64,000 nt of DNA. Source: Roseivirga sp. 4D4 (lineage in GTDB: Bacteria > Bacteroidota > Bacteroidia > Cytophagales > Cyclobacteriaceae). This document shows, in pieces, positions 55,641 to 64,000 of this stretch; the first letter of the stretch is position 1; the number at the start of each line of letters is the position of its first letter. Under the pieces are notes generated by a model. That model searched no databases. It was given only the letters and a program-made list of their open reading frames with translations, and had not been told where the DNA came from. The position numbers and the translations under genes were made by a program. The stretch covers positions 1,347,001 through 1,411,000 of the forward strand of contig NZ_MDGP01000001.1 in assembly GCF_001747095.1 (NCBI RefSeq), read 5' to 3'.

Positions 55641-56351
55641 ATGAATAATATTCAAAAACGAATTTTTCAATTATCTCTAGTTATCATAGTTGCCTATTGG
55701 CTATATGATGTTTTTAAACTGACCCAACCACCTGTTGAAATACCTAGCGACACAACAGCGCTACTCACAAGAATAGCCTTTCTCAAAATTGCCGTCTTTT
55801 CAGTGATCACAATTTTGGTCTTCGGCCAAGGCCACAACTTGTCGTTTTTAGGTTGGAAAAGTCAAAAGTGCTCAAAACAACTGCTGATAGGTACTTTATT
55901 TGGAATAATCACATTTGCCCTAACGCGCATGCTTATCGACCCAATGCTTAATTCTATTTTCCCTCGTGACGACCAAGGCCCAGGGATTATGGCTCATTTC
56001 ACCAACATGTCCAACCTTTGGATATGGCTGCTTTTTGGCATTATTGGAGGTGGCTTTGTGGAAGAATTACAGCGAGTTTTCATTTTCAGCACTTTCGAAA
56101 AGTGGAAAGGCAAAGGGATTATTGCCTGGGTTGTTCTTATCGATATTATCTCCTTTGGAATAGGACACTTGTACCAGGGACTCAGCGGTGCCATATCTGC
56201 AGCTATTTCAGGTCTGATCTTCGCTTTGATCTATTTGCGAAAACGTTCGTTCCTCGAAGCATTTACCGCACATGCCATCTATGATGTAATCGGTATTACA
56301 CTTGGCCACATTATAATGCAACAGATGTCACAAGCACAAACTGGTCAATAA
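55641..56351 (+). CDS. CPBP intramembrane metalloprotease
   Basis: The 236-residue membrane protein has about seven helices. The CPBP/Abi motifs are present: EELQR (Glu141, Glu142, Arg145), FGIGHLYQGLSG (His175) and HAIYDV (His211). These glutamic-type intramembrane proteases are related to Rce1 CAAX proteases; in bacteria, roles include bacteriocin immunity and regulation. No bacteriocin gene is visible nearby. Box 3 of the shared palindrome follows 52 bp after its stop. Confidence 0.88.
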   Translation: MNNIQKRIFQLSLVIIVAYWLYDVFKLTQPPVEIPSDTTALLTRIAFLKIAVFSVITILVFGQGHNLSFLGWKSQKCSKQLLIGTLFGIITFALTRMLIDPMLNSIFPRDDQGPGIMAHFTNMSNLWIWLLFGIIGGGFVEELQRVFIFSTFEKWKGKGIIAWVVLIDIISFGIGHLYQGLSGAISAAISGLIFALIYLRKRSFLEAFTAHAIYDVIGITLGHIIMQQMSQAQTGQ

Positions 56352-56403
56352 ATGTATCACAAGAACCTTATGCTAAAACTATTGACGGCTAGCCAATGAA
56401 ATT

Positions 56404-56429
56404 AGGTTTCAACTATGCTTTTGAAACCT
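56404..56429. promoter_or_regulatory. Palindrome AGGTTTCA-N10-TGAAACCT (box 3)
   Basis: A perfect 8-bp repeat, extending to 10 bp (TAGGTTTCAA/TTGAAACCTA, 56403-56430). It ends 31 bp before the VOC lipoprotein start, close to the spacing of box 1. No T-run follows. Confidence 0.65.
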
Positions 56430-56460
56430 ATTAAAGGATCCAGTCTAGTTAGTTTACACC

Positions 56461-56955
56461 ATGCGATTACATATTTGCCTAACAAGCCTTTTACTTACGG
56501 TTATCATTTCTTCATGCTCGAAGGATAACCGACAACCAACAATAACAATTGATATGGATAAAAAAGATAATACTTCAGAGGTAACCGGGATTGGTGGAGT
56601 TTTCTTCACTAGCTCCAACCCTAACAAACTCAAAGAATGGTACACCAAAAACCTTGGCCTGGACCTTGATGAACATGGGATCCAATTCAGGTTTAGAGAA
56701 CATGATGATCCTGACAAAGAAGGTATCATTCAATGGAGTATTTTCTCTGAGAATTCAGACTATTTTGCCCCCTCCAATTCTGGCTTTATGATCAATTACA
56801 GAGTGCAAAACATTGAAACCTTGGTAGAATCATTAAGGGAAAAAGGAGTTCAGATAGTCGATTCCATTCAGAGTTACCCTTACGGAAAGTTCGTTCATGT
56901 CCTCGATAGTGACAATAACAAGATTGAACTTTGGGAACCCCCCACCTCCTTCTGA
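56461..56955 (+). CDS. VOC-family lipoprotein
   Basis: The 164-residue protein has a lipoprotein signal (VIISSCSKD). One VOC module follows: GIGGVFFTSSNPNKLKEWYTKNLGL, IQWSIFSENSDYFAP, and the ending FVHVLDSDNNKIELWEPP, where the late Glu is a usual metal ligand. It resembles exported glyoxalase-like proteins. Box 3 of the shared palindrome lies upstream. A second VOC protein in this window (893-1318) is also exported, but they are not close relatives. Confidence 0.85.
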   Translation: MRLHICLTSLLLTVIISSCSKDNRQPTITIDMDKKDNTSEVTGIGGVFFTSSNPNKLKEWYTKNLGLDLDEHGIQFRFREHDDPDKEGIIQWSIFSENSDYFAPSNSGFMINYRVQNIETLVESLREKGVQIVDSIQSYPYGKFVHVLDSDNNKIELWEPPTSF

Positions 56956-57004
56956 AAGGAAATAATTGTTTGGGCTGGGTTGACGCAAAAAGATATAATT
57001 AATT

Positions 57005-58288
57005 ATGAAAAGTAGTCTCAACTTTTTTTGGCTGATCATGGCACTGGCCTGCTCATCTTCAAATGATTTACTACCAGCAAATAAAGAATCTAGAATAGCA
57101 GAAAAGTATTTTCAATCATTAGATAGTCAGCTCACTATTGATCAAAATCACTTTTGGGGGCAAACGCTTAAAGGACCAGTCATTTTAGTAAATCCTACGA
57201 CCCGATTGTTCTATTCAAATGAAAATGATGCATTGAAGACTTTTAGCAAAATCGGAAGAATTTATGCAGATACATTACCTGATGACATTCCTATAGCCAA
57301 CACTGCTTTGACTTGGAATAAAAAAAGGTGGACAATGGCAATGCTACCACTATCGGAAAATGTTAAGAATAGAAACAGATTACTGATACACGAATCATTT
57401 CATAGGATACAACCATCTCTTGGCTTTAACAGCACTAACCCTGAAAACGCCCATCTAGATCTTTTCGAGGGAAGAGTAAACATGAGGCTTGAAATTGCAG
57501 CCCTAAAACTGGCTCTTCTATCGTCAGATGACACTGAACTAAAAAAACACCTTCAGGCAGCAATACACTATAGAAGAGCAAGACACTTATACCCAAAGGC
57601 TCAAATTAACGAAAATAGGCATGAGTTAAATGAAGGGCTGGCCGAGTATACTGCTCTAATGTTAAATGGTTTTAACAGAAAAGAAGCAATTGAATTCCTC
57701 ATCAATCAGGCAGAAAAATTTACTAAAAGCAATTCGTTTCAAAAATCCTTCGCCTATCTAACATTGCCTATGTATGGATTTCTTCTAAATGATCGAGATA
57801 ATGACTGGCATAAAAAACTGACTGACGAGTCGATGCTCACCGATCTAATCATTGAGTCCTTCAATTTAAAAACATTAAGTGCTCTACTAATACCAAACTC
57901 TGAAGAGTACGACTATGCTACTATTGTTTCCGAAGAAAAACTATTCAGCCATGAAAACCGGCAACGAGTAGATAGGTATCAAGACTTGTTCATAAAGAGC
58001 CCTACTGTTAGGCTACCAACCTCTGGTTCCACAGGTTCATTCGACCCCAATAGGATTTATCAATTTAATCCATACGGTAAGGTATATGGAAAAGCGTCTG
58101 TAATTGCTCATTGGGGACTGTTGGAAATAAACAAGGAAGCCCTCTTTACTTCAAATGATACGGTAATGATAACTACTCCATACGAAGAACTAAATTCTAT
58201 TATTTCAGGTGATGGGTGGACGCTAAAACTTAATAATGGGTGGTATTTGATAAGAGACAAAAAGAATTTTAAACCTTACCAAAAATAA
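57005..58288 (+). CDS. Lipoprotein with HExxH metallopeptidase-like motif
   Basis: The 427-residue lipoprotein (lipobox MALACSSS) has LLIHESFHRIQ, giving His129-Glu130-xx-His133, and about 80 residues later ELNEGLAEYTALM (Glu210 and Glu214), where a third zinc ligand would be expected. The layout is that of a gluzincin-type peptidase, but I cannot place it in a named family. The C-terminal 100 residues look like a separate beta domain. It is the first gene of a tight three-gene run (8 bp and 4 bp gaps) with the ankyrin and S33 genes. Confidence 0.7.
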   Translation: MKSSLNFFWLIMALACSSSNDLLPANKESRIAEKYFQSLDSQLTIDQNHFWGQTLKGPVILVNPTTRLFYSNENDALKTFSKIGRIYADTLPDDIPIANTALTWNKKRWTMAMLPLSENVKNRNRLLIHESFHRIQPSLGFNSTNPENAHLDLFEGRVNMRLEIAALKLALLSSDDTELKKHLQAAIHYRRARHLYPKAQINENRHELNEGLAEYTALMLNGFNRKEAIEFLINQAEKFTKSNSFQKSFAYLTLPMYGFLLNDRDNDWHKKLTDESMLTDLIIESFNLKTLSALLIPNSEEYDYATIVSEEKLFSHENRQRVDRYQDLFIKSPTVRLPTSGSTGSFDPNRIYQFNPYGKVYGKASVIAHWGLLEINKEALFTSNDTVMITTPYEELNSIISGDGWTLKLNNGWYLIRDKKNFKPYQK

Positions 58289-58296
58289 ATATTACT

Positions 58297-58779
58297 ATGA
58301 AAAGAAAACAATTTATAAAAGCCAGTGCCTTAGGCATTGCCTCCTCAATTCTTGCTCCCGGAGCTCTCGCTCAACAAGAAAGACCACCAAAATTAAAAGA
58401 TGAAATGGTAATGCAATTTGTCAGAAATGGCCATTTTGACTTACCTGCTGTAAAGCAAATGCTTGAAGAAACTCCATCATTGATAAACGCATGCTGGGAT
58501 TGGGGAGGTGGAGATTTTGAAACTGCCTTAGGAGGAGCTTCCCATATGGGAGAGCAAAAAATTGCTAGGTATTTAATAGATAATGGTGCAAGGATGGATA
58601 TTTTTTCAGCTGCGATGCTAGGTGAAATTGAAATTATCAAGTCAATAGTTTCCAATCATCCAAAGTCTATATATAGCAAAGGTCCACATGGAATAACCCT
58701 ACTAATGCATGCTCAAAAAGGAGGCGAGGACTCTCTGGAGGTGGTTGAGTATTTAAAATCCAAGGGAATCGACAAGTAG
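58297..58779 (+). CDS. Exported ankyrin-repeat protein
   Basis: The 160-residue product has a signal peptide (KASALGIASSILAPGALAQ; the Lys-Arg-Lys start resembles a Tat or Sec leader but lacks a clear twin-Arg). Three to four ankyrin units follow: DLPAVKQMLEETPSLINACW, TALGGASHMGEQKIARYLID, AAMLGEIEIIKSIVSNHP and ITLLMHAQKGGEDSLEVVEY. It probably binds a protein partner in the periplasm. It lies between the peptidase-like and S33 genes and may be their inhibitor or adaptor. Confidence 0.82.
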   Translation: MKRKQFIKASALGIASSILAPGALAQQERPPKLKDEMVMQFVRNGHFDLPAVKQMLEETPSLINACWDWGGGDFETALGGASHMGEQKIARYLIDNGARMDIFSAAMLGEIEIIKSIVSNHPKSIYSKGPHGITLLMHAQKGGEDSLEVVEYLKSKGIDK

Positions 58780-58783
58780 GTAT

Positions 58784-59707
58784 ATGAAAATAGTAAGAAT
58801 GTTCTTTCCACTTATCATCCTTACTGCGCTAATTGGATGTTCACAGAATATGTCCGATTTCGAAGGCATCAAAAAGATTAATGATACAAATCTCTATATC
58901 AAAACATTAGGAAGTGGTGAACCTCTGATAATTATTCATGGAGGCCCAGGATTAAGTCATGATTATTTCCTCCCTCACTTAGGAAAACTTTCCAAAGAAT
59001 ATCGGTTGATCTTTTACGACCAAAGGGGAGCTGGTAAATCATCCAAAAATCAATCTCCTGAAACTATAAATCTGAAAACATTTGCAGAGGATATTGAGGC
59101 TATTCGCAATGAATTTAGCTTAGGGAGAATTCATTTATTTTCACATTCGTGGGGAGCCAAAATAGCAAGTGAATATGCCATAAGATATCCTCAAAATGTA
59201 TCAAGCCTCATTTATTGTAGTCCTGTACATCTGGCCAATGACTTTGAGAATGAAGTCAATAATATGCAAATGTCTGCAATGGACAGCTCATTTCTTTCCA
59301 AAAGAGAGAGGTTAATGAGTTCACTCGAATTTAAAAATGGAAATGTTGAGGCATATGAAAATCTGTTTATCCTTTCCTTTTCATTATTATTTAAGAAAAA
59401 GGAAAAAGTTGACTTATTATCTCTGAACCTCCCAACTGACTTTATCAAATCACAAGAATTACTTCAAGGGTTTTCTGTAGATAACCGTAGAAATTTACTT
59501 GCTGAGTTAGAAAATATACCAATAAATGCATTGATTTTGAGGGGTAAATATGATTTATCTGTTTATGAGGCTGACTCAGCATTGGCAGAAATAACTGGTG
59601 CTAATCTAATTGAATTAGAATCGGGACATTTTCCATTTATTGAATCCTATCGTTCATTCGAGAAAGCCATTATGAGTTTCATGGAAGAAATTCAAACCTC
59701 AAACTAG
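58784..59707 (+). CDS. S33 prolyl-aminopeptidase-like alpha/beta hydrolase lipoprotein
   Basis: The 307-residue lipoprotein (lipobox ALIGCSQN) has the S33 oxyanion motif HGGPG (52-56), YDQRGAGKSS, the nucleophile elbow FSHSWGAK (Ser122), the Asp in LRGKYDLS and the His in ESGHFPFIE. HGGPG plus DQRGxGxS is typical of proline iminopeptidases, which remove N-terminal Pro from peptides. It is the third gene of the tight cluster beginning at 57005, whose first gene also looks like a peptidase. Confidence 0.87.
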   Translation: MKIVRMFFPLIILTALIGCSQNMSDFEGIKKINDTNLYIKTLGSGEPLIIIHGGPGLSHDYFLPHLGKLSKEYRLIFYDQRGAGKSSKNQSPETINLKTFAEDIEAIRNEFSLGRIHLFSHSWGAKIASEYAIRYPQNVSSLIYCSPVHLANDFENEVNNMQMSAMDSSFLSKRERLMSSLEFKNGNVEAYENLFILSFSLLFKKKEKVDLLSLNLPTDFIKSQELLQGFSVDNRRNLLAELENIPINALILRGKYDLSVYEADSALAEITGANLIELESGHFPFIESYRSFEKAIMSFMEEIQTSN

Positions 59708-59734
59708 AGATAAAACATGTAGTTATTCTACTGA

Positions 59735-59941
59735 AGGCACTCCCTTTCTAACGAATTCGAACCTGTAAGCTTCAACAATAATAAAGCATGTAAACTCACA
59801 GCAAACAATGATCACAGCGTATGGTCTTACTATGCAGATAAGAATAATGCTCTTCTAAAGGGTTATGAGTTTTCACCGAAGGCGAATGGATTCAGCGAGT
59901 ACTTCGTAATAGACGGCTTGGTTAATATTGAACGTTTATAG
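59735..59941 (+). pseudogene. Orphan coding remnant without a start codon
   Basis: This 302-bp gap (59708-60009) has no intact gene, but 59735-59941 is open for 68 codons with coding-like composition (for example SNEFEPVSFNNNKACKLTAN at its start, GFSEYFVIDGLVNIERL at its end). A stop directly precedes it and no ATG lies in the first part. It is probably the C-terminal remnant of a secreted protein. No relative was recognised. Confidence 0.4.
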
Positions 59942-60009
59942 TTGTGGCAGGATACATCTATATCCATACACTTTGGTGAAGGAAGGTATTGAGAAGTGGC
60001 ATTTACCAA

Positions 60010-60750
60010 TCACCCCCCAGTTCGTTGAAACATTTTCGGGTCAATGCCAGTGGCATTCACCACTATTTCATTTACGGTGTAATTCATCGTGACGATTTTG
60101 TTATCGCTTTCGACATCCGAACAACCTTTACAATTGGGTAACTGTGTCACTCGTATGCTTGAAGGTAGCACCAGTCCATCATAGGTCTTAAAATTGCTAT
60201 TACGGATCACATGAAAATTACCCTGTAAGTCCTGATATGACTCTTTAGTAATCAGGTTCGTGGCATTGTCCAAGACTATGGTAACCCTGCGGTCAAGCAA
60301 GTCGCGCATAGAAAGCTCTGTTTCCTGCTTAATGCGACTTACTAGCTTAATATCCTTTGCATGCCGCTCTCTGTCCATAAACCGGGTGAGGAAAGCGTTA
60401 TGTATAAAGTCTAACTTCGCTTCCCCTTGCATCAATTTAGACCTTGTTTCTGTTCCAACCCAGGCGTCTACTCCATCAAAGCCCTGAAGGTTTACGATTC
60501 TTCCAAGCTGGTTTGACAAGCGAAACAGCATTTTACCATCCTTAGTCATGACTTGTGAGAAGATAAAGTCAGTCGACCTACCGCCCTGTTTTATTGTAAC
60601 TGTCCCAAAAAAAGCGATGTTCTCAGTAGACTTTAATTTGGGCATACCCCCCATAGCCTCCAGGTTCTTCGCGATTAGCTCATCGGTCGATTGAGCAAAG
60701 ACGGCAAGTGATACAAACAGTGAACAGAAACTGATAAATAAAAATCTCAT
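60010..60750 (-). CDS. Exported LolA-like protein
   Basis: The 246-residue protein has a signal peptide (FISFCSLFVSLAVFAQS). The mature part begins TDELIAKNLEAMGGMPKLKS, a start shared by many Bacteroidota outer-membrane-lipoprotein-sorting-like proteins, and continues with an open half-barrel pattern (RSTDFIFSQVMTKDGKMLFR, FDGVDAWVG). A Cys pair, CKGC, lies near residue 212. It may carry lipids or lipoproteins in the periplasm, but this is uncertain. The next gene upstream on the same strand starts 36 bp away, so they may share an operon. Confidence 0.72.
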   Translation of the reverse strand: MRFLFISFCSLFVSLAVFAQSTDELIAKNLEAMGGMPKLKSTENIAFFGTVTIKQGGRSTDFIFSQVMTKDGKMLFRLSNQLGRIVNLQGFDGVDAWVGTETRSKLMQGEAKLDFIHNAFLTRFMDRERHAKDIKLVSRIKQETELSMRDLLDRRVTIVLDNATNLITKESYQDLQGNFHVIRNSNFKTYDGLVLPSSIRVTQLPNCKGCSDVESDNKIVTMNYTVNEIVVNATGIDPKMFQRTGG

Positions 60751-60785
60751 AAATAATGGTTAAATGAATTGAAAGGCCTTTGTCA

Positions 60786-61325
60786 TCAGTTTAACTTCAA
60801 TGACCCGGTAAAGCGATCGACCTTTGTCTGGTCATATTGGGTAGTTTCCTCTTTGCGGTTTGCATCAGCTTTAACAAAAACTTCAATGACAGTGGATGCT
60901 ATGATAATGGCTCTGTAATGAAAATCATGACGCCTTGATTTGAAGGTCATTTTCGCGCCTTTATTGGCGCCAAGCTCCCACTCCTCCCTAGTCAAGCCCT
61001 CTATATAGCCTTGACTCCTTCTGTGAAAATCGGCAGACAACTTCTTGGCCATACCTAGGCGTGAACCAAATTTCTCCAACTCCTTCTCGATTGACACATT
61101 CTCATTGGATTTAGAGATCATTAAAGCATACTCAACATCATCAGCTACAAATAGCGCCTCTTCCACGCTTCCACCCTCCACTTCCTTCACTCTAAACTCA
61201 GGTTTCCCCGGAAATTCAATAGTGAGCGATGCCAACTCGCTTTTGTAGACATAGCCTTCACTCTGGGTGTTAGATGAAATAACAGAAGTGACAACAGAGG
61301 TAATTAGGACAAGTAGCAGACGCAT
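60786..61325 (-). CDS. Small exported protein of unknown function
   Basis: The 179-residue protein has a signal peptide (LLLVLITSVVTSVISS). The mature domain begins YVYKSELASLTIEFPGKPEF, a pattern often seen at the start of small Bacteroidota exported proteins, followed by a helix (ENVSIEKELEKFGSRLGMAK) and a sheet. It resembles PsbP/MOG1-like exported proteins only loosely. Probably co-transcribed with the LolA-like gene 35 bp downstream. Confidence 0.65.
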   Translation of the reverse strand: MRLLLVLITSVVTSVISSNTQSEGYVYKSELASLTIEFPGKPEFRVKEVEGGSVEEALFVADDVEYALMISKSNENVSIEKELEKFGSRLGMAKKLSADFHRRSQGYIEGLTREEWELGANKGAKMTFKSRRHDFHYRAIIIASTVIEVFVKADANRKEETTQYDQTKVDRFTGSLKLN

Positions 61326-61457
61326 GTGAGAAAGATATCAAATAGCATTATGAAATTCTAATCTACCCGCTATTAGCCCATACAACATTTCATTTTCTTT
61401 TAAAAACTGAATCAATTCATAGTCCTTCTGAGCATTGAAGTGTATTTTCAAGGGCTT

Positions 61458-64000
61458 ATGAAAAAAACACACAAGTTGAAGCGGTGGATCAAAACCCTGA
61501 TGATCATTGGACTTGTTTTGGTTCTACTGATCACAACCGTTATCGGCATTGTCTACAATCAACAAGATAAGCTCATTCAAAAGGGACTCACCAGTCTAAA
61601 TGAAGATTTTACTGGCCTCTTCAGTGTTGAAGGCTCACACATCTCTCCTTTCGCCAACTTCCCCTATGTATCAATTGACTTAGAAAATGTCGCCATATAT
61701 GAAACTAAGTCAGACAGTGCTAAAGCCCTGGTTAGCATTCAAGATGTATACGTAGGCTTCGATCTCATTTCTATCATTAAAGGAGATTATCAGGTTAAAA
61801 AGCTAAAACTCAGTGATGGCTTTATTAAACTCATTCAACATACAGATGGGAATCTGAACGTATTAAATGCACTTTCAAGTGATCAGGTGGTTGAGGAAAA
61901 GCCCCCTTCATCCGAGAGCGCTCCTTTAAACCTTAGCCTTGAAGCCGTTGAACTGAAGAACATTGACCTACTAAAGATCAATGAAGCCAACAACCTATTG
62001 GCTGAGGTATTTGTAGAGGAGATAAATTCCAGTTTATCCATGTCGGAAGAACACATCAAAGCTAAGTTTGATAGCCGTATGCTTTTCAACCTAGTGCTAG
62101 ATGGGGACACCTCTTTTCTACACGACAAACACCTTTCTTTGACTACTGGTATTGATTATGACCTCAATACCGGAATACTTGATCTGGACCCCTCTGAATT
62201 ATTAATTGAAAAAGCTTCCTTTCTTATGGATGGGAAGATAGATGTAGCAGATAGTCTCAACCTAGACCTTCAATTCAGCGGACAGAAGCCTAATTTCGAT
62301 CTGTTCTTAGCCTTTGTTCCTGAAGAGTACAACCCGCTAATTCAGAGATACGACAACGGGGGGACGGTTTATTTCGATGCAGATATCAAAGGACCTGCTG
62401 CTTTTGGAAAGAGCCCACACCTGGAAATAGACTTTGGCTGCGAAGAAGCCTTTGTTGAAAACCTCGAAGCCGATAAGGAGATAAATGACTTATTCTTTAA
62501 AGGACATTTTACCACCGGAGCACAGAATTCTCCGGAAACCATGTTACTCACCATACAAGACTTTACAGCCAAGCCAGAAACTGGGACATTCCGCGGAGAT
62601 GTCAGGATAGAAAATTTCGATTCACCTGATATTGAAATGAAAGTTAACTCAGAGTTTAACCTTGATTTTTTAGCCGAGTTTTTCAATATCCAAGGGCTGG
62701 AAGATGTGAGCGGAAAAATAGCCCTAGATATGAACTTCCATGACATTGTTGACCTGGATGATCCTTCAAAGGCTATTGAACGACTAAACGAAAGTTATTA
62801 TACAGAGCTCAAAGTAGAAGATCTAAACTTCAGGAGCCCTAATTTTCACTTGCCACTTCAAGACATTAACATCCATGCTTCCATGGATGGGCATCGGGCT
62901 GAAATAGATCAGTTTGAGTTAAAGGCAGGTAATTCAAACATTTCATTTACGGCAGACATATCAGATTTGCCGGCTATTATTCATCATACCAGTTTACCCG
63001 TGGATGTGAATATGGATATTCAATCCAAAATGATTGACCTATTGGAAATCACTCGGATGGATAGTCTAACAGACGGCTTCGATGAACAAATTCGTGACCT
63101 ATCACTCGGCTTCAAATTTAAAAGCAGCGCAAAAGCCTTCACTGAGTCACCTTATTTACCATTAGGTGAGTTCTTCATTACTCAACTAAAAGCGGATTTA
63201 ACTCACTATCCGCATCAGTTGCACGACTTCAATGCGGACATCATCATAGATTCAACAGATTTTAAGGTCATAGATTTTACCGGAATGTTGGACCAAAGTG
63301 ATTTTCATTTTGACGGTAAACTCACCCATTATGACTTATGGTTTCAAGATGACCCACATGGCGTTTCAGAGATTGATTTCGATTTAGATGCTGAACGCAT
63401 TCAACTAGAGGACCTATTTTCATATGGTGGTGAAAACTACGTACCGGAAGATTATCGCCATGAAGAGTTTAGAAACCTGAGGTTTCATGGGCTCTCCAAG
63501 TTGGAGTTTGATAAAGAATTAACAGCAGTTGGCCTGGAGCTTGATCACTTGAGTGCTTCTATGAAAGTTCATGGAATGACGCTGGAAAACTTTGCCGGTA
63601 AAATATGGGCAGATAGTTCCAAGCTCTTGATTGAAGACCTTGGCGGGAAAGTGGGTAACTCAGAATTCGTTACTGACCTTACTTATTACCTAAAACAGGA
63701 CAGCACTAGTGCCGCTCACTCCTTTTCATTCAAAAGTCCAAAGCTAGACTTCGACCAACTGTTCTCCTATGTGCCTGCTCAAACTGACACCGGAAGCAGT
63801 CAAGTAGACCACGAAGCAGGGTTTAACCTTTTTGATCTGCCATTTGCCAATATGGATTTCAGCTTTGACATAGCCGAAATGAACTACCACAAATACCTGC
63901 TGGATGACTTTATGCTGGAGGGAAGAATGCAAAGAGACCACTATATCTATATAGACACCATGTCGCTTAAAGCCGCTGGCGGAGAAATGAACCTAAATGG
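61458..64000 (+). CDS. AsmA-like membrane protein (3' partial)
   Basis: The frame runs for about 847 codons from the ATG at 61458 to the window edge without a stop. After a basic leader (KKTHKLKRWIK) comes one membrane helix (about 13-33). A long beta-rich periplasmic region begins FTGLFSVEGSHISPFANFPY, typical of AsmA/TamB-like proteins, with repeated strands of the kind VxLxNVxIYET. These long groove proteins are thought to carry lipids between membranes. The C-terminal AsmA domain lies outside the window. Confidence 0.85.
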   Translation, partial: MKKTHKLKRWIKTLMIIGLVLVLLITTVIGIVYNQQDKLIQKGLTSLNEDFTGLFSVEGSHISPFANFPYVSIDLENVAIYETKSDSAKALVSIQDVYVGFDLISIIKGDYQVKKLKLSDGFIKLIQHTDGNLNVLNALSSDQVVEEKPPSSESAPLNLSLEAVELKNIDLLKINEANNLLAEVFVEEINSSLSMSEEHIKAKFDSRMLFNLVLDGDTSFLHDKHLSLTTGIDYDLNTGILDLDPSELLIEKASFLMDGKIDVADSLNLDLQFSGQKPNFDLFLAFVPEEYNPLIQRYDNGGTVYFDADIKGPAAFGKSPHLEIDFGCEEAFVENLEADKEINDLFFKGHFTTGAQNSPETMLLTIQDFTAKPETGTFRGDVRIENFDSPDIEMKVNSEFNLDFLAEFFNIQGLEDVSGKIALDMNFHDIVDLDDPSKAIERLNESYYTELKVEDLNFRSPNFHLPLQDINIHASMDGHRAEIDQFELKAGNSNISFTADISDLPAIIHHTSLPVDVNMDIQSKMIDLLEITRMDSLTDGFDEQIRDLSLGFKFKSSAKAFTESPYLPLGEFFITQLKADLTHYPHQLHDFNADIIIDSTDFKVIDFTGMLDQSDFHFDGKLTHYDLWFQDDPHGVSEIDFDLDAERIQLEDLFSYGGENYVPEDYRHEEFRNLRFHGLSKLEFDKELTAVGLELDHLSASMKVHGMTLENFAGKIWADSSKLLIEDLGGKVGNSEFVTDLTYYLKQDSTSAAHSFSFKSPKLDFDQLFSYVPAQTDTGSSQVDHEAGFNLFDLPFANMDFSFDIAEMNYHKYLLDDFMLEGRMQRDHYIYIDTMSLKAAGGEMNLN

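Noticed and set aside
1..64000. CRISPR arrays, tRNA or rRNA genes, insertion sequences
   Set aside because: No regularly spaced direct repeats, tRNA-like cloverleafs, rRNA segments or transposase genes were seen by eye; a covariance-model scan would be needed to exclude small RNAs.

Overview
The window is a stretch of a Bacteroidota chromosome, most likely from a marine member of the Cytophagales (Roseivirga/Fulvivirga-like; the genus is a guess). The evidence is a secreted protein with an IgGFc-binding-type N-terminus, three SprB repeats and a type-B gliding/T9SS sorting domain; many short lipoprotein signals ending in S-C; almost no Shine-Dalgarno sequences; candidate TAnnTTTG promoter boxes; and typical families such as DUF4399, ASPIC/VCBS, DUF2911 and WD40-amidohydrolase fusions. 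No rRNA, tRNA, CRISPR array, complete transposon or integrase was seen.

Layout. 0-9.5 kb: end of an AraC/GyrI-like regulator, a secreted VOC protein, DUF4399 plus RidA, a membrane-anchored thioredoxin, an AGCS symporter, an LRR lipoprotein, an ExbD-like orphan, then a polyamine operon (a SpeD-SpeE fusion overlapping SpeB) and a SixA-like phosphatase. 9.6-19.2 kb: topA, a hydrolase, an HD protein, the large T9SS substrate, a sirtuin and a MATE pump. 19.2-29.9 kb: a VCBS/ASPIC lipoprotein divergent from a DUF255 lipoprotein, two small START/lipocalin-like proteins, an unknown 438-aa protein, a sulfatase and a DUF6973-like lipoprotein. 30-42 kb: a WD40-amidohydrolase, an anchored NUC endonuclease, small secreted proteins, a LytS/LytTR two-component pair, dapD and a glycosyltransferase.

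42-47.2 kb is a Mn/Fe/Zn-type ABC import operon. It holds a MntR-like regulator preceded by two perfect operator palindromes, a binding lipoprotein, an ATPase, a permease carrying its own C-terminal DtxR domain, and a second permease. It is interrupted twice: by a four-helix-bundle (S23) gene flanked by an inverted repeat, and by a gene-free inverted-repeat spacer.

47.2-50.3 kb is the most unusual part. mnmE is followed, in the same orientation, by three decayed copies of its own 3' end, with a cupin gene and a hydrolase gene between them. Two of the copies still encode the FCIGK or CIGK tail plus stop. The 3' end of mnmE (trmE/thdF) is a known attachment site for genomic islands such as SGI1, so this looks like a record of repeated insertions at that site.

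50.3-59.7 kb is accessory in character: GNAT, SnoaL-like, DoxX, a membrane AraC regulator, a hydrolase/DUF2911 fusion, CPBP protease, VOC, and an operon of a HExxH lipoprotein, an ankyrin protein and an S33 peptidase. Three intergenic gaps here carry the same palindrome, AGGTTTCA-N10-TGAAACCT, about 24-40 bp before the next gene, which suggests a local regulon or a repeated hairpin element. 60-64 kb: a LolA-like protein, a small secreted protein and a large AsmA-like protein that runs off the window.
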